The position numbers and the translations under genes were made by a program. Source: AC-32 sp035518635 (GTDB lineage Bacteria; Actinomycetota; Thermoleophilia; Gaiellales; Gaiellaceae). Taken from it: a DNA stretch of 64,000 nt. Each line of letters opens with the position of its first letter. Positions within the stretch are counted from its first letter, which is position 1. Below, piece by piece: positions 26,122-33,695 of this stretch. The notes under the pieces were generated by a model. It saw only the letters and a program-made list of their open reading frames with translations, made no database searches and was not told where the DNA came from. The stretch lies in contig DATIXI010000063.1 in the NCBI GenBank assembly GCA_035518635.1, positions 1-64,000 on the forward strand, read 5' to 3'.

Positions 26122-27347
26122 GGGCCGCCGTCGTGGGGGGTGGCCTGGCGGGCCTGAGCGCCGCGCTCGACTTGGTGGACGCCGGCCACGAGGTGACGGT
26201 CTACGACGCGCGGCCGACGCTCGGCGGCGCCGTCCAGACCCTGCCGCGACGGGAGGGCGACCCGGAGCCTCCGCCCGACAACGGCCAGCACATCGCGCTC
26301 GGCTGCTTCACCGAGTACCTGCGCTTCCTGTCGCGGATCGGCGAGGGCGGTTCCGTGCGCAGGCAGCCGCTCGAGCTGACAGTGATCGACGAGCACGGGC
26401 GGGCGGCCGAGATCAGGCGCTCGGGGCGCGCGCTCCTGCGCTACGGCCACATCTCGATAGGCGAGCGGGTCAGGGTCGTAAAGGCGCTCGTGCACTGGAG
26501 CACGAGCACGCGAGCGGAGACGTTCGCGGACGAGCTGCGCGTGCGAGGGCAGTCGCAGCAGGCGATCGACCGCTTCTGGGACGTCTTCATCCGGCCGGCG
26601 CTCAACCTGCGCGCCGAGGAGGCGAGCGCCGAGGCCGGCGTGTTCACCGTCAAGACCGCGCTGCTCGGGAGCCGGCGCGACGCCGATCTCGTGCTGCCGG
26701 CCAAGCCGCTCGGCGAGATGCACGGCGAGGCGGCAGGCCGCGCGCTCGAGGAGGCAGGTGCGACGATCGAGACCGGCGCGAGGGTGGACGAGCTCGGGAG
26801 CCTCGATGCCGACGCGATCGTCGTCGCCCTCCCGCCCGCGGAATCCGCGCGGCTGCTCGGCGAGCCCGAGCCCGAGCTGGAGAGCTCCCCGATCGTGAGC
26901 GTGCACCTGCTGTTCGACCGTCAGCTGCTGCGGCAGCCGCTCGCCGCACTTCTCGCCAGTCCGGCGCACTGGGTCTTCGACCGCGGCCGCCTCACCGGGC
27001 ACGAGCCGGGGGAGGGCCAGTACCTGACCGTCGTCTCCTCCGGAGCCCCGGAGCTGGAGGCGTTGCGCGGGCGCCAGCTCGTGGAGCTGATCGCGGCGGC
27101 GGTGACCGAGCGCCTGGGCCCCGCCGAGCTGCTGTGGTCGCGGGTGAGCCGCGAGCCGGAGGCGACGATCGCGGTCCGGCCGGGCTCGGAAGCGCAGCGG
27201 CCCGGGCCGAGAACGGGCCGCGAGAACGTCACCCGCGCGGGCGCCTGGACCGCGACCGGCTGGCCGCCGACGATGGAGGGAGCCGTTCGAAGCGGCCGCG
27301 CGGCCGCGCGCGCCCTGGCAAGCTCGCGCAGGGAGGTGGCCGCATGA
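26118..27347 (+). CDS. hpnE: Squalene-associated FAD-dependent desaturase HpnE
   Basis: 409 residues. The FAD-binding motif VVGGGLAGLSAALDLVDAGHEV, the DNGQHIALGCFTEYLRFL segment typical of HpnE and the C-terminal region near TATGWPPTMEGAVRSGRAAA are visible. HpnE reduces hydroxysqualene to squalene. It is shorter by roughly 10-30 residues than many homologues but has both ends. It starts at ATG overlapping the hpnD stop codon, and its own stop overlaps the shc start, so the operon is tightly coupled. Confidence 0.9.
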   Translation: MRAAVVGGGLAGLSAALDLVDAGHEVTVYDARPTLGGAVQTLPRREGDPEPPPDNGQHIALGCFTEYLRFLSRIGEGGSVRRQPLELTVIDEHGRAAEIRRSGRALLRYGHISIGERVRVVKALVHWSTSTRAETFADELRVRGQSQQAIDRFWDVFIRPALNLRAEEASAEAGVFTVKTALLGSRRDADLVLPAKPLGEMHGEAAGRALEEAGATIETGARVDELGSLDADAIVVALPPAESARLLGEPEPELESSPIVSVHLLFDRQLLRQPLAALLASPAHWVFDRGRLTGHEPGEGQYLTVVSSGAPELEALRGRQLVELIAAAVTERLGPAELLWSRVSREPEATIAVRPGSEAQRPGPRTGRENVTRAGAWTATGWPPTMEGAVRSGRAAARALASSRREVAA

Positions 27348-29134
27348 CGATCACGGAAGAAGGCATCGAGACCAGGCTCGACACCGCGATCGAAGCGGCG
27401 ACGCGACGGCTGCTGGAGCTCCAGAACCCGGGCGGCTGGTGGGTCGGCGAGCTCGAGTCGAACGCGACGATGATCGCGCAGCACCTCTTCTGGCACCACG
27501 TGCTCGGCCTGCGCACCCCGGAGCTCGACCGCAAGATCGCGAACGAGCTGCTCGCGCGGCAGCGGGACGACGGCACCTGGTCGATCTGGTTCGAGGGGCC
27601 GCCCGACCTCTCGACCTCGGTGGAGGCCTACGCGGCGCTGAAGCTCGCCGGCGTCGACCCGGGCCCGCGGGCTCGCGAGTACATCCGCTCGCGGGGCGGC
27701 ATCCCGCGCACGCGGATCTTCTCGAAATGCTTCCTGGCGCTTCTCGGCCAGTGGCCGTGGCAGCGGATCACGCCGATCCCGGTCGAGCTCGTACTCCTGC
27801 CCGCTGACGGGTATGTATCCATCTACAACTTCTCGTGCTGGGCCCGCGGCACGTTCGTCCCGCTCGCCGCCTGCCGGGCTCTTCGGCCCGTGCGCGGCTC
27901 GGACGTCGACCTGCGGGAGATCGGCGCGAGGCCCGGGAGGAGCAAGGCGCCGCCTCCCCTCTCGCGGACGAAGCGGATCGCGCTCGCGGAGGCCGAGCGC
28001 TGGGTCCGGGCCCACCAGGAGGCGGACGGCTCGTGGGGTGGCATTCAGCCGCCCTGGGTCTGGTCGATCATCATGCTCGCCGCGCTCGGGCACGGCTTCG
28101 AGGACGAAACGTTCAGGCGCGCGGTCGAGGGCTGGGAGGGCTTCACGATCGACGAGGGCGACCGGCTGCGCCCCGAAGCCTGCCAGTCGCCGGTCTGGGA
28201 CACCGGCCTCGCGACGCTCGCGCTCCGCGACTCCGGCCTCGGGCCCGAGCACCCGGCGCTCGTGCGTGCGGCGGACTGGCTGATCGGCGAGGAGGTCACC
28301 GTCCCAGGCGACTGGGCCGTGCGCAACCACGACCTCGCGCCGGGCGGCTGGGCATTCGAGTTCGCGAACGACCTCTACCCGGACGTCGACGACTCAGCCG
28401 TCGTCGCAATGGCCCTTCGCCGCTGCCACCGCGGCCACGACGCCGTCGAGCGCGGGCTCGCCTGGACGGCCGGGATGCAGTCGCGCAGCGGCGGCTGGGG
28501 TGCGTTCGACGCCGACAACGAGGCGTTCTGGCTCTACAGGCTGCCGTTCTGCGACTTCGGCAAGGTCACGGACGAGCCGAGCGCCGACGTCACCGCCCAC
28601 GCGCTGGAGGCGCTCGCCCCGGAAAGCGGCTACGAGGGGGCCGTTCGCCGCGGGCTCGACTGGCTCCTGGCCGAGCAGGAGGCCGACGGCTCCTGGTTCG
28701 GCCGCTGGGGCGTCAACCACATCTACGGGACGGGGGCGGCGCTCCCGGCGCTCGAGGCCTGCGGCGTCGATCCCGCCAGGCCGGAGGTGCGGCGCGCGGT
28801 CGCGTGGCTCGATTCCGTCCAGAACGCGGACGGCGGCTTCGGCGAGGACATTCGCTCGTACGCCGAGCCGGCCTTCCGCGGGCGCGGAGCGAGCACTCCT
28901 TCCCAGACCGCTTGGGCGCTACTAGCCTACGTCGCTGCAGGGGAGGCGGAGAGCCGCGTGGCCAGGCGCGCCGGGGAATGGCTCTGCGCCGCGCAGGACG
29001 CCGACGGCGACTGGGAGGAGAGCGCCTACACGGGAACCGGGTTTCCGCTTGACTTCATGATTCGTTACCACCTCTACCGGCTCCACTTTCCGTTGCTCGC
29101 ACTCGGTCGTCTACGAGAAAGGCTTTCGAGATGA
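27344..29134 (+). CDS. shc: Squalene-hopene cyclase
   Basis: 596 residues. Several QW repeats are present (QNPGGWWVGEL, QRDDGTWSIW, QEADGSWFGRWG, QNADGGFGED, QDADGDWEE). The catalytic DxDD motif is at residues 347-350 (PDVDDS), where the middle Asp protonates squalene. The segment QSPVWDTGLA and the C-terminal GTGFPLDFMIRYHLYR are family landmarks. The enzyme is a monotopic membrane protein that makes hopene or hopanol. ATGA overlaps link it to hpnE and hpnH. Confidence 0.95.
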   Translation: MTITEEGIETRLDTAIEAATRRLLELQNPGGWWVGELESNATMIAQHLFWHHVLGLRTPELDRKIANELLARQRDDGTWSIWFEGPPDLSTSVEAYAALKLAGVDPGPRAREYIRSRGGIPRTRIFSKCFLALLGQWPWQRITPIPVELVLLPADGYVSIYNFSCWARGTFVPLAACRALRPVRGSDVDLREIGARPGRSKAPPPLSRTKRIALAEAERWVRAHQEADGSWGGIQPPWVWSIIMLAALGHGFEDETFRRAVEGWEGFTIDEGDRLRPEACQSPVWDTGLATLALRDSGLGPEHPALVRAADWLIGEEVTVPGDWAVRNHDLAPGGWAFEFANDLYPDVDDSAVVAMALRRCHRGHDAVERGLAWTAGMQSRSGGWGAFDADNEAFWLYRLPFCDFGKVTDEPSADVTAHALEALAPESGYEGAVRRGLDWLLAEQEADGSWFGRWGVNHIYGTGAALPALEACGVDPARPEVRRAVAWLDSVQNADGGFGEDIRSYAEPAFRGRGASTPSQTAWALLAYVAAGEAESRVARRAGEWLCAAQDADGDWEESAYTGTGFPLDFMIRYHLYRLHFPLLALGRLRERLSR

Positions 29135-30135
29135 AGTTTCCGCTCGGCTCGACGGTTCAGATCGCGAAGTACGTCGCCAAGCAGCAGCGCAAGGGAGAGC
29201 GCTACCCGCTCGTGCTCATGCTCGAGCCCACGCTCGCCTGCAACATCGCCTGCATCGGCTGCGGGAAGATCCGCGAGTACGAGTCGAACAAAGCGCGGCT
29301 CTCGGTCGAGGAGTGCACCGACGCCGGCGTCCAGTGCCCGGCGCCGGTCGTGTCGATCTGCGGGGGCGAGCCGCTCGTCTTCAAGGGGATCGAGGACGTC
29401 GTCGCGGGCTTCCTCGAGCTGAACAAGAACATCGAGCTCTGCACGAACGCGCTGCGCCTGGAGCAGTTCCTCGACGTCTTCGAGCCGAACAAGCGCCTCA
29501 CGTTCGTCGTGCATCTCGACGGGATGCGCGAGATCCACGACTACATCTGCGACTACCCGGGGCTGTGGGACGTCGCCGTCGGCGCGATCGTCCAGGCCCG
29601 CGCGCGCGGCTTCCGCGTCACGACCAACACCACGGTCTTCAAGGAGACGCAGGTCGAGGACGTGATCCAGATGATGGGCTACCTCACGAACGAGGTCGGC
29701 ATCGACGGGATGCTCGTCGCGCCCGGCTACCAGTACTCGCAGATCGACCCGTCGCTGACGATGACGCGCGAGGAGCACGAGGTGAAGTTCCGCGCCATCC
29801 GCGCGGCTGCCCGCAAGAACGGCTACCGCTGGCTGGCGAGCCCGATCTACCAGGACTTCCTCTCCGGCGACCGCAAGCTTCCTTGCGCGCCCTGGGGGTC
29901 GATCACGCGCAACCCATACGGGTGGAAGGGACCGTGCTACCTGCTCACGGACGGGATCTTCCCGACCTACGACGCGCTGCTGGACGGGATCGAGTGGGAC
30001 GACTACGGGCCCGGCAACGACCCGCGCTGCGAGCACTGCGGGATCCACTCCGGGTTCGAGCCGTCGGCCGCGTTCGAGGCCGCCGGGAGCATGAGGGAGA
30101 GCGTTCGCAGCGCCGCATGGACGCTGACGGGCTGA
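29131..30135 (+). CDS. hpnH: Adenosylhopane synthase HpnH (radical SAM)
   Basis: 334 residues. The radical-SAM cysteines are C37, C41 and C44 (CNIACIGC), preceded by the HpnH N-terminus (GSTVQIAKYVAKQQRKGERYPLVLMLEP). The C-terminal half includes PCAPWGSITRNPYGWKGPCYLL and a last cluster DPRCEHCGIHSGFEPSAA. HpnH joins the 5'-deoxyadenosyl group to diploptene, the first step to extended (C35) hopanoids. The gene overlaps shc by ATGA and hpnG by 19 bases. Confidence 0.95.
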   Translation: MKFPLGSTVQIAKYVAKQQRKGERYPLVLMLEPTLACNIACIGCGKIREYESNKARLSVEECTDAGVQCPAPVVSICGGEPLVFKGIEDVVAGFLELNKNIELCTNALRLEQFLDVFEPNKRLTFVVHLDGMREIHDYICDYPGLWDVAVGAIVQARARGFRVTTNTTVFKETQVEDVIQMMGYLTNEVGIDGMLVAPGYQYSQIDPSLTMTREEHEVKFRAIRAAARKNGYRWLASPIYQDFLSGDRKLPCAPWGSITRNPYGWKGPCYLLTDGIFPTYDALLDGIEWDDYGPGNDPRCEHCGIHSGFEPSAAFEAAGSMRESVRSAAWTLTG

Positions 30136-30701
30136 CACTCGCCTGCGCGACGGCGGCCGAGCTGCGTGCCGCCAGGCGGACCGGGGCCCGCTCGGCGCTC
30201 GTCGGGCTCGGCGCCGCGAACGGCGTACCCGAGGGCGCGCTCGTCTCGTTCGGCCTCGCCGGCGCGCTGCGCGACGGCCTCCCGTCCGGGACCGTGCTCG
30301 ACGCGACCCGGGTCGTCGACGGCGCCGGGTCGGTGCTCTGGGAGGGCGAGCCGCTCGGCGTCGCGGGGGCACGGCCGGCGACGATCCTCGCGGCGGAAGA
30401 GATCGTGGACGGCGCCGACGAGCGGCGCGCGCTCCACGAGCGTACGGGAGCGGACGCGGCCGACCTCGAGAGCGGGCCGCTCGCGCGGACCGGCCGCCTG
30501 CGCGGCGTCCTGCGCGCCGTGAGCGACACGCCGGACCGGCCGCTGAACGGGATCGCCGGGGCCGTCACGAGCCAGGGCGGCTACCACTGGACCGGCCTCG
30601 CGCGCGCGTTCGCCCGCGAGCCGCGCGGCTTCACCCGGGCGGCCGGGGACGCGCGCAGGGCGCTTCGCCGCCTCTCCGCCGCGACGAGGGAGTGGGCGTG
30701 A
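30117..30701 (+). CDS. hpnG: Hopanoid-associated phosphorylase HpnG
   Basis: 194 residues with a compact nucleoside-phosphorylase fold: VGLGAANGVPEGALVSFGLAGALRDGLPSGTVLDATRVV at the start and ADAADLESGPLARTGRLRGVLRAVSDTPD with the MTA/SAH-nucleosidase-type Glu. HpnG removes adenine from adenosylhopane to give ribosylhopane. Members are often over 200 residues, so this one is short. The ATG at 30117 lies inside the 3' end of hpnH, and its stop overlaps the GTG of ispH. Confidence 0.85.
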   Translation: MDADGLTLACATAAELRAARRTGARSALVGLGAANGVPEGALVSFGLAGALRDGLPSGTVLDATRVVDGAGSVLWEGEPLGVAGARPATILAAEEIVDGADERRALHERTGADAADLESGPLARTGRLRGVLRAVSDTPDRPLNGIAGAVTSQGGYHWTGLARAFAREPRGFTRAAGDARRALRRLSAATREWA

Positions 30702-31627
30702 AGCGCGTCCTGCTGGCCGCGCCCCGCTCGTTCTGCGCCGGCGTCGACCGCGCGATCGACATCGTCGAGCGGCTGCTCGAGCAGAACGGCCCGCCGGTCT
30801 ACGTGCGGCACCAGATCGTCCACAACGACCACGTCGTGAAGCGCCTCGAGGGCCTCGGGGCAGTCTTCGTCGACTCCGAGGACGACGTGCCTGCGGGCGC
30901 GATCTGCGTCCTCTCGGCACACGGCGTCGCGCCGTCGGTCCGCGAGAACTGCGAGCGGCGCGGCCTCGTCGTCGTCGACGCCGTCTGCCCGCTCGTCTCG
31001 AAGGTGCATGCCGAGGCTCGGCGCTATGCCGACAGCGGCCACCTGGTCGCGCTCGTGGGCCACGTCGACCACGTCGAGGTGATCGGCACCCGCGGCGAGC
31101 GGCCGGAGTCGACGGTCGTGATCGAGTCGCCGGAGGATGCTGCGAAGCTCGACGCGGGCGGCAAGCCGATCGCGGTGATCACCCAGACGACGCTCTCGCT
31201 CGACGACGTCGCCGAGACGGTGGACGCGCTCGCGGATCGCTTTGGCGATCTCAAGCGGCCGGCAGCGGACGACATCTGCTACGCGACCCAGAACCGGCAG
31301 GACGCGGTCAAGGCGATGGTCGCCCACGGCGCCTCGCTGGTTCTCGTCATCGGCTCCGAGGCGAGCTCGAACGCCAAGCGGCTCGTCGAGGTCGCGGAGC
31401 GCTTCGGCGCGCAGGCGCAGCTGATCGACGGCGAGAGCGGCCTCGAGCCCGATCTGCTCGCCGGGCACGAGACGGTCGGCCTCACGGCCGGCGCCTCGAC
31501 CCCGGAGGAGCTCGTCGCGCTCGTCCTGCGCAGCCTCGCCTCGCTCGGCTACGACGAGCTCGAGGAAGTCGAGGTGGCGCGTGAGGACGTGCACTTCCGC
31601 CTGCCGCGCGAGGTGGCCGCCCGATGA
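30698..31627 (+). CDS. ispH: 4-hydroxy-3-methylbut-2-enyl diphosphate reductase
   Basis: 309 residues. The three iron-sulfur cysteines lie in PRSFCAGVDRAI, DAVCPLVSKVH and DICYATQNRQ; the catalytic HGV/HIE region appears as SAHGVAP and QIVHNDHV. IspH performs the last step of the MEP pathway, giving IPP and DMAPP, so its place in the hopanoid operon ties precursor supply to triterpenoid output. I choose GTG at 30698 (GTGA coupling with hpnG, GAGGGAG upstream); GTG at 30692 is an alternative. Confidence 0.95.
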   Translation: MKRVLLAAPRSFCAGVDRAIDIVERLLEQNGPPVYVRHQIVHNDHVVKRLEGLGAVFVDSEDDVPAGAICVLSAHGVAPSVRENCERRGLVVVDAVCPLVSKVHAEARRYADSGHLVALVGHVDHVEVIGTRGERPESTVVIESPEDAAKLDAGGKPIAVITQTTLSLDDVAETVDALADRFGDLKRPAADDICYATQNRQDAVKAMVAHGASLVLVIGSEASSNAKRLVEVAERFGAQAQLIDGESGLEPDLLAGHETVGLTAGASTPEELVALVLRSLASLGYDELEEVEVAREDVHFRLPREVAAR

Positions 31628-32010
31628 CCAGCGTCGAGGTCCCGTACTCGATCGCGTCGGCGCTCCCCTCGCTGACCGTGCTCGACATCACGAACGACGT
31701 GAGGCGGGAGCTGCGGGTGTCCGGCCACGAGAGCGGGATCGCCTACGTGTCGCCGCTCGACGAGGTCGCGCTCGTGCGGGTGCAGGAGCGCGAGAGCGGG
31801 TTCTTCACCGACCTGGAAGAGCTGCTCACGCGGCTCGTGCCCCAGGACGAGCGCGAGCGCGAGCGGCTGCTCTGCCTGCTGCTCGGCCCTCGCACCGAGC
31901 AGATCCCGTTCGCGGACGGCGAGCTCTGCCTCGGCACGTGGCAGCGAATCCTGCTGCTCGGATTCGAGCGCCCCTCCCAGCCCCGCTGGGAGCTGACGCT
32001 TCTCGGCTAA
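31624..32010 (+). CDS. Divergent YjbQ/UPF0047 family protein
   Basis: 128 residues. The fold of the UPF0047/YjbQ family is recognisable from VLDITNDVRRELRVSG...GIAYV and the end FADGELCLGTWQRILLLGFERPSQPRWELTLLG. However, the family's HTT/A segment is replaced by SPLDEVALVRVQERESG and the histidine-bearing EGNA-AH segment is missing. YjbQ proteins can have a side activity as thiamine phosphate synthase that uses these residues; this copy is probably not active in that way. The ATG overlaps the ispH stop codon, which places it at the end of the hopanoid operon. Confidence 0.78.
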   Translation: MTSVEVPYSIASALPSLTVLDITNDVRRELRVSGHESGIAYVSPLDEVALVRVQERESGFFTDLEELLTRLVPQDERERERLLCLLLGPRTEQIPFADGELCLGTWQRILLLGFERPSQPRWELTLLG

Positions 32011-32040
32011 CCCGCCTGCAGAGCCGGTTCGAGCCGACTT

Positions 32041-32057
32041 AGTAACAGTCTGTTACT
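32041..32057. promoter_or_regulatory. Operator palindrome, site B (membrane-protein operon)
   Basis: AGTAACAGTCTGTTACT, identical to site A. It starts 31 bases after the UPF0047 stop codon and ends 19 bases before the TTG start of the next membrane-protein gene. TTACTT at its right edge could act as a -10 element. Confidence 0.7.
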
Positions 32058-32076
32058 TGGGCACGGCGGTTCGGGT

Positions 32077-32772
32077 TTGAACTGGACCGGTCGGCTTGGG
32101 CAGACTGAGGGGGTGCAGCGTGTCCGGCGACACCAGCGCATCTCTTCAGGTCTTGCTTTCGGACTCCTGGCGCTGATCGCCGAGCTGGCGGGCCGCAGCC
32201 TCACCCACAGGCTCGACGTAGGCCGCCACGTCGCGGCGCCGAGCTACTCGGGCGCCGACTACTACCCGTTCCTGCTCGCCGCCGTGAAGCTCGGGGTCGC
32301 GCTCCTGCTCGCCCGGCTCGCGTGGCGCTTCGTCCGCGCGTGGACGGCGGCAGAGGGTGGACGGCGGATGCTCGCCGCCCGCGGCAAGGTGCCGCGCCCG
32401 CGCCCGAGGATGCGGCTCGAGCTGTCGCCGCGGCTCTGGCTCGCGGCGTTCGTCGTCACCTCGGGCCTCTACCTGATTCAGCGCGACGCGGAGCGCGCCG
32501 CGGTCGGCCGCTGGCCGCTGCTAGCGCCTTGGCTCCACACCTCCGCGCTGCCGGTCTTCGCCGTGCTCGCCGTGCTGGTCGCGGTTGCCTGGAGCGCGGT
32601 CTCGCGCTGGCTGAACGAGTACGAGCGCTACGCGCAGGACACGTGCGCGCGCGCAAGTCGCATCGACGGCGTGCCTCCTCCGCAGGCGCACGGCAGCGAG
32701 GGCGTGGCGCTCACGCCGCGGAAGCTCTTCGGGCTCGCGTTCGAGATCCGGCCGCCGCCGCTTCCCGCATAG
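32077..32772 (+). CDS. Membrane protein of unknown function (four helices)
   Basis: 231 residues from TTG 32077; a GTG at 32113 (VQRVRRHQRISSG) may be the real start, since the first 12 residues have no counterpart I recognise. Four hydrophobic helices occur at about 22-38, 62-84, 121-137 and 157-178, with a basic cytoplasmic loop (RMLAARGKVPRPRPRMRLELSPR) between helices 2 and 3 and a soluble tail. No metal or enzyme motif stands out. It is the first gene after operator site B and comes before two more membrane proteins and CopC-CopD, so a part in copper or heme handling is possible but unproven. Confidence 0.7.
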   Translation: MNWTGRLGQTEGVQRVRRHQRISSGLAFGLLALIAELAGRSLTHRLDVGRHVAAPSYSGADYYPFLLAAVKLGVALLLARLAWRFVRAWTAAEGGRRMLAARGKVPRPRPRMRLELSPRLWLAAFVVTSGLYLIQRDAERAAVGRWPLLAPWLHTSALPVFAVLAVLVAVAWSAVSRWLNEYERYAQDTCARASRIDGVPPPQAHGSEGVALTPRKLFGLAFEIRPPPLPA

Positions 32773-32800
32773 CCCGCGGTCCATCCAGACGCCCGCGGGC
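32772..32800 (+). terminator. GC-rich hairpin after the four-helix membrane gene
   Basis: GCCCGCGG and CCGCGGGC form a perfect 8-bp stem with a 13-base loop, starting at the stop codon. There is no U tract. It could reduce read-through into the following genes. Confidence 0.35.
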
Positions 32801-32832
32801 CCGGTGTCGGCACCTGCATGCGGGAGGTGGAG

Positions 32833-33111
32833 ATGAGCACACAAACTCTCAGTGAGCGCGCGGTCGTCCGCGGACGCCGGTCGGCGCGCGCCTGGGCGAT
32901 CACCGCCCTCGGCCCCGCGACGATGCTCGCCGGGGTCATCTGGGCGTTCGTCCAACCCAACCGAATCACGCTGCTGCATCCCGGCGGCCAGGGCTTCTGG
33001 TGGCTCGCAATCGAGCCGCCGATCCTGGTCGTCCTGGCCGGGATCGTCTTCGCGCTGTTCATCGCGCCGGGCGTGGTCGATGACCTCGAGGCCGATCGGG
33101 AAGACCGCTGA
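32833..33111 (+). CDS. Small two-helix membrane protein
   Basis: 92 residues. Two helices (about 20-38, AWAITALGPATMLAGVIWAFV, and 52-75, WWLAIEPPILVVLAGIVFALF) are joined by a short loop, and the tail is acidic (DDLEADREDR). The ATG at 32833 has AGGTGG 5 bases upstream and is preferred over the ATG at 32818. No family is recognised. The stop overlaps the next start (TGATG), so it is probably made together with the histidine-rich membrane protein that follows. Confidence 0.68.
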   Translation: MSTQTLSERAVVRGRRSARAWAITALGPATMLAGVIWAFVQPNRITLLHPGGQGFWWLAIEPPILVVLAGIVFALFIAPGVVDDLEADREDR

Positions 33112-33695
33112 TGCTGCCCCCGGCCGAGCACGTCCACTGGATGTTCGCCACGGGCTTCCTCCTGCTCGGGCTCTGCCTGCTCGCGGAGGCGATCGTCGGC
33201 GAGGAGGTCTGGCGCCGCCGCGCCTGGCGCGCCTACCTCTGGCCCGGGCTCCTCTTCACGATGGGCGTGCTGATGTGGCCGGTGATGGTCTTCTTCACGA
33301 ACTCGACGATCCACATGGTCGCCCATGGCTCGTGGGCGCAGGTCCTCATGCTGGCCGGCGGCGCCGAGCTCGGGCTCGTCCGAGGAAAGCTCCACAACCC
33401 GTACTGGCGCCTGACGCTGCCGTTCGCCCTGTTCATCTCCGGTGCCGCGCTCCTCATCCACGAGCAGAACGGCTGGTACTTCGCGCGCTCTGCATTCCTG
33501 CACCACGCGCTGGGGTGGCTGCTCGTCGGCGGCTCGATCGTCACGCTCGTCTCGGTTCTCCGGCCGCGGACGGCGGTCTGGCGCGCGGGCTTCGCGCTGA
33601 CGATCGTGGTGGCCGCGCTTCTCCTCTACTGCGACCGCGACGTGGCACCGGTCTTCGGCCACCTCTCTCCGCTCGCGGGTGAGCAGCACCGATGA
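33111..33695 (+). CDS. Histidine-rich six-helix membrane protein
   Basis: 194 residues, almost all in six hydrophobic helices (about 11-29, 42-64, 72-90, 102-121, 126-146, 150-168). Histidines cluster at helix ends: EHVHWMF at the start, TIHMVAHGSW before helix 3, and IHEQNGWYF with LHHALGWLL around helix 4-5. Such paired histidines inside or near helices often bind heme or copper. The gene is sandwiched between a two-helix protein and CopC-CopD with overlapping codons on both sides, which supports a metal-related role. I do not recognise the family. Confidence 0.72.
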   Translation: MLPPAEHVHWMFATGFLLLGLCLLAEAIVGEEVWRRRAWRAYLWPGLLFTMGVLMWPVMVFFTNSTIHMVAHGSWAQVLMLAGGAELGLVRGKLHNPYWRLTLPFALFISGAALLIHEQNGWYFARSAFLHHALGWLLVGGSIVTLVSVLRPRTAVWRAGFALTIVVAALLLYCDRDVAPVFGHLSPLAGEQHR

